The notes below the pieces were generated by a model. It was given only the letters and a program-made list of their open reading frames with translations, did no database searches and was not told where the DNA came from. Of a stretch of 8,613 nucleotides of DNA, positions 1 to 4,964 are shown piece by piece; the stretch's first letter is position 1, and every line of letters starts with the position of its first letter. This DNA is from Clostridia bacterium (GTDB taxonomy: Bacteria; Bacillota; Clostridia; Oscillospirales; SIG627). A program made the position numbers and the translations under genes. Where the stretch lies: contig JAFTEP010000209.1 in the NCBI GenBank assembly GCA_017453605.1, positions 1-8,613 on the forward strand, given 5' to 3'.

Positions 1-276
1 AACAGGGCGAGGAACTGGCAGAGATACGATCTCGGAGGAGCGATGAAGCTCTCGTTCGAGGAAGGAGTCGATTCCTACGTTCCCTACGCCGGAAGCCTTA
101 AAGACAACGTGGCGCTCTCTCTGAGCAAGGTCAGGAGCACGATGTGCAACTGCGGAGCGCTCTCGATCCCCGAGCTGCAGAAGAAAGCGAAGCTGACTCT
201 TGTCAGCGCGACGAGCATCGTCGAGGGCGGCGCGCACGACGTCATCCAGAAAGAAAAGGGCGTAAGCATAAAGTAA
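1..276 (+). CDS. guaB: IMP dehydrogenase, C-terminal part (5' end outside window)
   Basis: The frame is open from base 1 and ends at TAA 274-276, leaving 91 codons. IMP dehydrogenase oxidises IMP to XMP with NAD+, the committed step to GMP in the cytosol. The first visible residues, RARNWQRYDLGG, are the mobile flap; codons 8-9 are the Arg-Tyr pair that acts in hydrolysis of the E-XMP intermediate in this family. EEGVDSYVPYAG and STMCNCGA follow, and the C-terminal SIVEGGAHDVI segment is the usual end of the protein. The catalytic Cys loop and CBS domains lie upstream, out of view. From memory, the tail is strikingly like the Tritrichomonas foetus and clostridial IMPDH type. An in-frame ATG at 43 is internal and is not the start. 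The gene is probably a separate transcription unit from the purE operon, because a strong promoter lies between them. The family call is secure. Confidence 0.95.
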   Translation, partial: NRARNWQRYDLGGAMKLSFEEGVDSYVPYAGSLKDNVALSLSKVRSTMCNCGALSIPELQKKAKLTLVSATSIVEGGAHDVIQKEKGVSIK

Positions 277-291
277 GCCGGGTCTCCCGGC
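277..291 (+). terminator. GC-rich hairpin directly after guaB stop, candidate terminator without U-tract
   Basis: GCCGGG (277-282) pairs perfectly with CCCGGC (286-291) around a TCT loop, starting on the base after the guaB stop codon. The position suits a transcript end or 3' stability hairpin. The bases that follow (GCGAAAAAG) are not T-rich, so it is not a canonical intrinsic terminator. Confidence 0.35.
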
Positions 292-318
292 GCGAAAAAG
301 TTTGTCCGGAAAGAAAAG

Positions 319-345
319 ATTTTGAGCGCAAAATAGCCGTTTTTT
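319..345 (+). terminator. AT-rich hairpin plus T-run, weak candidate guaB terminator
   Basis: ATTTTG (319-324) pairs with CAAAAT (329-334) around AGCG, followed after five bases by six Ts (340-345). An A-rich stretch precedes it, as in many intrinsic terminators. The stem is mostly A-T and the T-run is detached, so termination would be weak. The T-run also abuts the downstream -35 box. Confidence 0.3.
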
Positions 346-348
346 GTC

Positions 349-378
349 TTGACATAAGCGCCCCGGCAATGGTAAAAT
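349..378 (+). promoter_or_regulatory. Sigma-A promoter of the purine operon
   Basis: A perfect -35 box TTGACA (349-354) is followed, after 18 bases, by a -10 box TAAAAT (373-378). TG at 370-371 gives an extended -10 (TGN-TAAAAT). The expected start point, about 7 bases past the -10, is near 385. That is only about four bases before the first paired base of the riboswitch P1 stem at 389, the spacing expected for a promoter that feeds a riboswitch leader. Confidence 0.85.
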
Positions 379-384
379 ATCTAT

Positions 385-469
385 ACGATCCCTGCGACTG
401 ACGGATGAGCGGAGCACCGCGAAGGAACAGGGAGAACGGCTGAGCCGTTTTGATGCCGACCGTCTGGGC
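385..469 (+). ncRNA. ZTP (pfl-type) riboswitch aptamer
   Basis: The leader matches the ZTP/ZMP riboswitch architecture. P1 is TCCCTG (389-394) with CAGGGA (428-433). The conserved CGACTGACGG lies at 395-404. P2 is GCGG (409-412) with CCGC (417-420), followed by GAAGGAA. A variable linker hairpin AACGGC (435-440) / GCCGTT (444-449) separates the halves. The hallmark 3' subdomain GCCGACCGTCTGGGC (455-469) has P3 as GCC (455-457) with GGC (467-469). GACGG (400-404) can form a perfect 5-bp pseudoknot with CCGTC (460-464). The family senses ZTP or ZMP (AICAR ribotide), which build up when 10-formyl-THF is limiting, and usually activates purine and folate genes. Here it precedes an operon with both 10-formyl-THF-dependent enzymes. 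Identification rests on motif and structure matching by eye. Confidence 0.93.
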
Positions 470-508
470 GCCTTGCTTTATATGAGCAAGTGCGCCCATT
501 TTCGTTTT
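466..508 (+). terminator. Riboswitch-controlled intrinsic terminator
   Basis: GGGCGC (466-471) pairs with GCGCCC (492-497), and CTTGCT (472-477) pairs with AGCAAG (485-490). This makes a 12-bp stem with one bulged T (491) and a TTATATG loop. The T-rich tract ATTTTCGTTTT (498-508) follows. The 5' arm reuses bases 466-469, which belong to aptamer P3, so the folded aptamer and the terminator exclude each other. The expected logic is ON with ligand: ZTP binding stabilises P3 and the pseudoknot and lets polymerase read through to purE. Confidence 0.88.
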
Positions 509-553
509 CCGGCTCAACTCACGGCGTCGGCTTTCCCGGAAGTGAAAAATCGC

Positions 554-574
554 CGCGGCCCGGCTCCCGCCGCG
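554..574 (+). other. GC-rich hairpin in the leader, upstream of the purE ribosome-binding site
   Basis: CGCGG (554-558) pairs with CCGCG (570-574), with an 11-base loop, ending ten bases before the purE Shine-Dalgarno. An outer pairing TTCCGG (507-512) / CCGGAA (536-541) is also possible just upstream. These could be 5' mRNA structure left after antitermination; no known regulatory motif is recognised. Together with the elements above this accounts for the 322-base gene-free stretch. Confidence 0.35.
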
Positions 575-583
575 TCTTGAATC

Positions 584-589
584 AAGGAG
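584..589 (+). promoter_or_regulatory. Shine-Dalgarno of purE
   Basis: AAGGAG ends nine bases before the ATG at 599, which fixes the purE start. It lies downstream of the terminator, so control appears to be at transcription rather than by hiding this site in the aptamer. Confidence 0.8.
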
Positions 590-598
590 AATCTATAA

Positions 599-1090
599 AT
601 GAAAAAGATCGCTCTTGTTATGGGCAGTGAAAGCGATCTGCCCGTGATGAATAAAGCAGCGGAGGTCCTGAAAGATCTTTCTCTCCCCTATGAAGCGCAC
701 GTCTTCTCGGCGCACCGCACCCCGCGTGAGGCGGCGGAGTTTTTCGCCTCGGCAAAAGAAGAAGGCTTCGGCGTCATCATCTGCGCGGCGGGAATGGCGG
801 CGCACCTCGCCGGAGCGGCGGCGGCTCAGACGAGCCTGCCCGTGATCGGGATCCCCTGCCGCGGAGGCGCGCTCGACGGGCTCGACGCGCTTCTTGCCAC
901 CGTTCAGATGCCCAGCGGCGTCCCCGTGGCGACCGTGGCGCTCGGAGGCGGCGCGAACGCGGCGCTGCTCGCGGCGCAGATCCTTGCAATCGGCGACGAA
1001 AAGCTCTACGAGGCTCTCGAAAAGAGAAAAGAAGCCGCAAAGAATAAAGTTCTCGCCTCGGACGGCGCGATAGCTTCAAAACTCCCGTAA
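599..1090 (+). CDS. purE: N5-carboxyaminoimidazole ribonucleotide mutase, class I PurE
   Basis: PurE converts N5-CAIR to CAIR in the cytosol, the carbon-transfer step after AIR. The protein is 163 residues, the normal length for bacterial PurE. Visible motifs are the phosphate-binding MGSESDLPVM (8-17), SAHRTP (37-42) with the family's catalytic His (His39 here), AAGMAAHLAG (63-72), PVIGIP, and the VQMPSGVPVATVA segment. SAHRTP and AGMAAHL mark class I; class II (AIR carboxylase) enzymes carry SAHKGP and a GRSNGLG-type segment. Class I normally needs N5-CAIR made by PurK, and no purK is in view. Position 14 is Leu where many class I enzymes have Trp. It is the first gene behind the ZTP riboswitch, with a good Shine-Dalgarno, and purF follows after 42 bases. 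Confidence 0.96.
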   Translation: MKKIALVMGSESDLPVMNKAAEVLKDLSLPYEAHVFSAHRTPREAAEFFASAKEEGFGVIICAAGMAAHLAGAAAAQTSLPVIGIPCRGGALDGLDALLATVQMPSGVPVATVALGGGANAALLAAQILAIGDEKLYEALEKRKEAAKNKVLASDGAIASKLP

Positions 1091-1132
1091 ACTAACACTC
1101 ATTCAGGCAAAACGAAAGGAAAAGGCAGATCT

Positions 1133-2557
1133 ATGGGCGGATTTTTCGGCGCGGTCGGGAAGACCGACTGCCTGAGCGACGTCTTCTTCGGCGTCGACTA
1201 CCATTCACATCTCGGAACGCGCAGGGGCGGTCTTGCCGCTTACGATAAAGAGATCGGACTGCAGAGAGTCATCCACAACATCCAGAACTCTCCGTTCAGG
1301 ACGAAATTCGAGAACATTTTCTCCGAAATGCGCGGGACGAGCGCGATCGGCTGCATCAGCGACACCGATCCCCAGCCGCTTCTCATCCGCTCCGCTCTCG
1401 GAGCCTACGCGATAACGACCATAGGGGTGATAAACAACCAGAAAGAGCTTCTGAGAAAATATTTCGCGTCCTGCGGCGGACATTTCGACGCGATGACCGG
1501 CGGCGACGTAAACTCGACGGAGCTCGCGGCGGCGCTGATAGACATGAAAAAGGACTTCGTGAGCGGCATAAAGTTCGCCCAGGAGCAGGTCGAGGGAACG
1601 CTTTCGCTTCTGATCCTCACCGAAAACGGCACTATCATCGCCGCGAGGGACAGGCTCGGCAGGCTTCCCGTGCTGATCGGGAAAAACTCAAACGGCAGCT
1701 GCGTGAGCTTCGAGTCCTTCGCGTATAAAAAGCTCGGCTACGACGACGCGGGCGAGCTCGGTCCCGGCGAGATCGTCGAGATCACGGCGGACGGCTTCAG
1801 AACACTCGCTCCCGCCGGAGATCAAATGCGCATCTGCGCTTTTCTGTGGTCTTACTACGGCTATCCCACCTCGTCATACGAGGGCGTGAACGTCGAGACG
1901 ATGAGATACAAGAACGGCGAGATCATGGCGGAAAACGACAGCAAGTTCCTGGAAATTGAAAAACCCGACTACATCTGCGGAGTCCCCGATTCCGGCACTC
2001 CCCATGCCATAGGCTATTCCAACTCCTCCCACGTCCCCTTCGCGAGGGCGTTCATCAAGTACACGCCGACCTGGCCGAGGAGCTTCATGCCGCCGTCCCA
2101 GAAGGACCGCGACAGAGTCGCCAAAATGAAGCTGGTCCCGGTCCACGAGCTGATAAAGGACAAAAACCTCCTGTTCGTCGACGATTCGATCGTCCGCGGC
2201 ACTCAGCTCAGAGAGACCGTCGAGTTCTTATACGAGAACGGAGCCGAGAAGGTCCACATGCGCTCCGCCTGCCCGCCGATCATGTACGGCTGCAAGTACC
2301 TCAACTTCTCCCGTTCGACCTCCGATATGGACCTGATCGCCAGAAGGGTGATAATGGAGCTCGAGGGCGAGGAGGGCTTCAAATACCTCGAGGAGTACGC
2401 CGACGGGAGCACCGAGAGGGGAAAGAAACTGAGAAAGACGATCTGCGACAAGCTCCACTTCGCCTCGCTCGACTTCCAGTCGCTCGAGGGCGTCGTGAAG
2501 GCGATCGGGATCGACGAATGTAAACTCTGCACCTACTGCTGGAACGGAAAAGAATAA
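1133..2557 (+). CDS. purF: Amidophosphoribosyltransferase PurF, variant lacking the N-terminal catalytic Cys
   Basis: PurF makes 5-phosphoribosylamine from PRPP and an amino donor, the first committed purine step. At 474 residues the length is normal. The C-terminal phosphoribosyltransferase domain looks intact: PDSGTPHAIGY, PTWPRSFMPPSQ, and the PRPP motif VDDSIVRGT (349-357). Cys235, Cys387, Cys463 and Cys466 lie where the Bacillus-type enzyme has [4Fe-4S] ligands, with an extra Cys469. The N-terminal glutaminase domain is odd. It starts MGGFFG instead of MCG-FG, so the N-terminal nucleophile Cys is Gly2. Also, the usual HRGQES is TRRGGLA (29-35), the RYSTAG region is replaced, the HNGN segment is TIGVINN (96-102), and SDTE is NSTE. 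No in-frame upstream Cys codon exists between the stop at 1088-1090 and the ATG. I recall similar MGGFFG proteins in Bacteroidota and gut Clostridia, so this looks like a family trait. The best start is ATG 1133, with AAGG seven bases upstream. Confidence 0.9.
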   Translation: MGGFFGAVGKTDCLSDVFFGVDYHSHLGTRRGGLAAYDKEIGLQRVIHNIQNSPFRTKFENIFSEMRGTSAIGCISDTDPQPLLIRSALGAYAITTIGVINNQKELLRKYFASCGGHFDAMTGGDVNSTELAAALIDMKKDFVSGIKFAQEQVEGTLSLLILTENGTIIAARDRLGRLPVLIGKNSNGSCVSFESFAYKKLGYDDAGELGPGEIVEITADGFRTLAPAGDQMRICAFLWSYYGYPTSSYEGVNVETMRYKNGEIMAENDSKFLEIEKPDYICGVPDSGTPHAIGYSNSSHVPFARAFIKYTPTWPRSFMPPSQKDRDRVAKMKLVPVHELIKDKNLLFVDDSIVRGTQLRETVEFLYENGAEKVHMRSACPPIMYGCKYLNFSRSTSDMDLIARRVIMELEGEEGFKYLEEYADGSTERGKKLRKTICDKLHFASLDFQSLEGVVKAIGIDECKLCTYCWNGKE

Positions 2558-2560
2558 CTG

Positions 2561-2566
2561 AAAGGA
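2561..2566 (+). promoter_or_regulatory. Shine-Dalgarno supporting the GTG start of purM
   Basis: AAAGGA lies nine bases before GTG 2576 in the 18-base purF-purM gap. No ATG lies near the expected N-terminus, so this site decides for the GTG start. Confidence 0.7.
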
Positions 2567-2575
2567 ACAAGAAAA

Positions 2576-3613
2576 GTGAGCGATTCGAGATCTTTGAGCT
2601 ACGCCGAGGCGGGCGTAGACATCACCGCGGGCTACAAAGCCGTGGAGCTGATGAAAAAACACATCGCCCGCACCGTCACGCCGGGTGTGTTTTCCGACGT
2701 CGGCGGCTTCGGAGGACTTTTTAAACTCCCGACCGGAATGAGCCAACCCGTTCTTGTCAGCGGCACCGACGGAGTCGGGACCAAGCTGAAACTCGCGTTC
2801 ATCCTCGACAAACACGACACCGTCGGGATCGACTGCGTGGCGATGTGCGTCAACGACGTCATCTGCTGCGGAGCGAAGCCTCTGTTCTTTCTCGACTACA
2901 TCGCCTGCGGCAAGAACGTGCCGGAGAGGATCGAACAGATCGTCAAGGGCGTCTGCGACGGCTGCGTCCGGTCGGACGCGGCGCTGATCGGCGGCGAGAC
3001 CGCCGAGATGCCGGGCTTCTATCCCGAAAACGAATACGATCTGGCGGGCTTTGCCGTCGGCATCGTCGACAAAGAGAAGATCGTAGACAAAACCAAAATG
3101 AAAGCGGGCGACGTGCTGATCGCCATGCCCTCGACCGGCGTCCATTCAAACGGCTTTTCTCTGGTGAGAAAGGTCTTCGGCGTCGGGACGAACGATATAA
3201 CAAGACCCGTCGCGGAGCTCGGCGGCAAAAGCCTCGGCGAAACTCTCCTGACCCCTACCGCGATCTACGTCAGGCCGATCCTCGCCCTCCTCGAAGAGGT
3301 CGGGGTCTTCGGCATATCCCACATAACGGGCGGCGGCTTCTACGAGAACATCCCGCGCTCGATCCCGGACGGGCTCGGCGCAGTGATCGAAGAACGCGCG
3401 GTGAAAACACCCCCGATATTCGCTCTCATCGAAAAAGCCGGTAAAATTTCAAGGCGCGATATGTTCAATACTTTCAATATGGGGGTCGGTATGACAGTCG
3501 TCGTCAGAAAGACCGACGCCGACAGGGCGCTCTCGATCCTGAAAGCAAACGGCGCCGACGCGTATATCCTCGGCGAGATCGCCGAAAGCGAAGACAAGGC
3601 GGTGCTGAAATGA
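2576..3613 (+). CDS. purM: Phosphoribosylformylglycinamidine cyclo-ligase (AIR synthetase)
   Basis: PurM closes the imidazole ring, converting FGAM to AIR with ATP. The 345 residues match the usual length. Family motifs in order are YAEAGVDITAGYKAV (9-23), VSGTDGVGTKLKLAF (61-75), VGIDCVAMCVNDVICCGAKP (83-102), GGETAEMPGFYP (139-150), PSTGVHSNGFSLVRKV (185-200), ITGGGFYENIPR (250-261), and FNTFNMGVGM near the C-terminus. These build the ATP-binding dimer core shared with PurL. Translation starts at GTG, which gives the expected N-terminus just ahead of the YAEAGVD motif. The stop overlaps the purN start by four bases (ATGA), so the two are probably translationally coupled. Nothing is missing from the active site as far as motifs show. 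Confidence 0.97.
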   Translation: MSDSRSLSYAEAGVDITAGYKAVELMKKHIARTVTPGVFSDVGGFGGLFKLPTGMSQPVLVSGTDGVGTKLKLAFILDKHDTVGIDCVAMCVNDVICCGAKPLFFLDYIACGKNVPERIEQIVKGVCDGCVRSDAALIGGETAEMPGFYPENEYDLAGFAVGIVDKEKIVDKTKMKAGDVLIAMPSTGVHSNGFSLVRKVFGVGTNDITRPVAELGGKSLGETLLTPTAIYVRPILALLEEVGVFGISHITGGGFYENIPRSIPDGLGAVIEERAVKTPPIFALIEKAGKISRRDMFNTFNMGVGMTVVVRKTDADRALSILKANGADAYILGEIAESEDKAVLK

Positions 3614-4209
3614 TCCCGACCGCCGTTCTCGTATCGGGAGGCGGGACGAACCTCCAGGCGCTGATAGACTCCCGAAACAGCGGGGCTCTCACGAGCGCGG
3701 ATCTTGCGCTCGTCGTCGCCGACAGACCCGGGATCTTCGCCCTCGAGCGCGCCAAAGCCGCCGGGATCAGGTCTATTGTGATCAACAAAAAAGAGCTCGG
3801 CAGGGAAAGATTTGAAGCGGAACTCTCCCGCGTCCTCGCAAAACACGGGATAAAGCTGATCGTCCTCGCGGGATTTTTGTGCATCCTCTCAAAAGACTTC
3901 ACCGACAAGTGGCCCAGGCGCATCATCAACGTGCACCCGTCGCTTATCCCCTCGTTCTGCGGCGAGGGCTTCTGGGGACTCAAGGTCCACGAGGCGGCGC
4001 TTGAAAAGGGCGTGAAGGTGACCGGCGCGACCGTCCACTACGTCAACGAGATCCCCGACGGCGGGGAGATCATCGTCCAGAAGGCGGTGACGGTCCCCGA
4101 GGGCATAACTCCGAAGGCGCTCCAGAAGCGCGTGATGAAGCTCGCCGAATGGAAGATCCTTCCGAAGGCCCTGCAGATCGCCGCAGAAAAAATCGAAAAA
4201 GAAAACTGA
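3610..4209 (+). CDS. purN: Phosphoribosylglycinamide formyltransferase, 10-formyl-THF dependent
   Basis: PurN transfers a formyl group from 10-formyl-THF to GAR, the third step of the pathway. The 199 residues are typical. The phosphate-binding loop VLVSGGGTNLQALID (6-20) is present. The catalytic set in NVHPS and PDGG comprises Asn107, His109 and Asp150. TGATVHYVNE precedes the Asp. The HPSLIPSFCGEGFWGLKVHEA segment is the form I recall from clostridial PurN, rather than the shorter proteobacterial version. The start overlaps the purM stop, with only a modest AAGG (3596-3599) upstream, consistent with coupled translation. It is one of two 10-formyl-THF users in the operon, which fits control by a ZTP riboswitch. 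Confidence 0.97.
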   Translation: MIPTAVLVSGGGTNLQALIDSRNSGALTSADLALVVADRPGIFALERAKAAGIRSIVINKKELGRERFEAELSRVLAKHGIKLIVLAGFLCILSKDFTDKWPRRIINVHPSLIPSFCGEGFWGLKVHEAALEKGVKVTGATVHYVNEIPDGGEIIVQKAVTVPEGITPKALQKRVMKLAEWKILPKALQIAAEKIEKEN

Positions 4210-4234
4210 AAAAAAGATCGGAGGAAATATAAAA

Positions 4235-4936
4235 ATGTTCGAACTGAAAAAACTTCTGAAATCGAATTCCTATCCCGGCCGCGGCATCGTCGCGGGACTC
4301 AGCGCCGACGGCAAAAAGGCTCTCTGGGCGTATTTCATCATGGGGCGCAGCGTCAACAGCCGCAACCGCGTTTTCGAGACCTTCGAGGGCGGGATGCGCA
4401 CCCGCGCCTTCGACGAATCGCTCGTTTCGGATCCCTCTCTCATCATCTACAACGCCTATCTTTCTCTTCCCGGCGTCGAGATCGTCACCAACGGCGACCA
4501 GACCGACACCGTCTTCGAAGCCCTCAAAAACGGCAGATCCTTCGAGGACGCTCTCAGGACCCGCGCATTCGAGCCGGACTCCCCCAACTTCACGCCGCGC
4601 ATCAGCGCCGTCCTTGACGTTAAAAAAGACTTCTCCTACAAAATGGCGATCCTCAAATCCTCCGACGCCGAGGGAAGCGGCTGCAACAGATTTTTCTTTG
4701 AATATTCTCCCGTCGCCGGTCTCGGACATGTTCTTCACACCTACGTCACCGACGGGAATCCGATCCCCCCGTTTTTCGGCGAGCCGGAGCCGGTCTTCAT
4801 GCCGGACGGAGCCGAGGAGCTCTGCGAGAGCGTATGGCAGAGCCTCGACAAAGACAACAAGGTCAGCCTCATGACAAGAGAGATCTCGCTCGAAACGGGC
4901 GAGGCAAAACAGTTCGTCATCAACAAAAACCGCTGA
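4235..4936 (+). CDS. purO: PurO-family IMP cyclohydrolase
   Basis: This 233-residue protein resembles the IMP cyclohydrolase-like family named for archaeal PurO, which closes the inosine ring (FAICAR to IMP), the last step of the pathway. Recognisable segments are NSYPGRGIVAG (11-21), FIMGRSVNSRNRVF (34-47), DPSLIIYNAY (66-75), VTNGDQTDTVFE (84-95), and FEPDSPNFTPRISAVLD (112-128). These match my recollection of clostridial proteins in this family. It does not resemble the N-terminal cyclohydrolase domain of bacterial PurH, so it would be a non-homologous replacement. The context is decisive: the next gene encodes only the AICAR transformylase half of PurH. A strong GGAGGA (4220-4225) precedes the ATG. 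I did not map individual catalytic residues to the archaeal structure. No signal peptide or membrane segment is seen. Confidence 0.88.
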   Translation: MFELKKLLKSNSYPGRGIVAGLSADGKKALWAYFIMGRSVNSRNRVFETFEGGMRTRAFDESLVSDPSLIIYNAYLSLPGVEIVTNGDQTDTVFEALKNGRSFEDALRTRAFEPDSPNFTPRISAVLDVKKDFSYKMAILKSSDAEGSGCNRFFFEYSPVAGLGHVLHTYVTDGNPIPPFFGEPEPVFMPDGAEELCESVWQSLDKDNKVSLMTREISLETGEAKQFVINKNR

Positions 4937-4950
4937 GATATACGTGAAAG

Positions 4951-4957
4951 AAGAGGA
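4951..4957 (+). promoter_or_regulatory. Shine-Dalgarno deciding the AICAR transformylase start
   Basis: AAGAGGA ends seven bases before ATG 4965. A GTG codon in the same frame at 4944 has no comparable site upstream, and choosing it would put this sequence inside the coding region. Confidence 0.75.
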
Positions 4958-4964
4958 AAAGAAA

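Noticed and set aside
242..517. Antisense open frame (91 codons) across the guaB end and riboswitch
   Set aside because: It covers a highly structured RNA leader and promoter, has no family resemblance, and is better explained as chance.
385..600. Guanine (xpt-type) riboswitch or PurR box as regulator of the operon
   Set aside because: The leader carries the GCCGACCG-CTGGGC hallmark and layout of the ZTP class; the three-way junction and loop motifs of purine riboswitches are not seen, nor a clear PurR box pair.
1133..1150. Sequencing error or wrong start as the cause of the missing PurF Cys
   Set aside because: A single base change (GGC to TGC at codon 3, or GGG/GGC edits) could mimic it, but the other glutamine-site motifs are changed in concert and the MGGFFG start matches recalled homologues, so an isolated error is unlikely.
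2228..3145. Long antisense open frame (305 codons) across purF and purM
   Set aside because: The sense frames are unmistakable purF and purM. Strong G/C bias at third codon positions removes stops on the opposite strand, and the antisense protein shows no recognisable family and has no ribosome-binding site.
4944..4964. Alternative upstream GTG start for the AICAR transformylase
   Set aside because: No Shine-Dalgarno lies before it, and it adds a KEEEKK stretch that is really the AAGAGGA site of the ATG at 4965.
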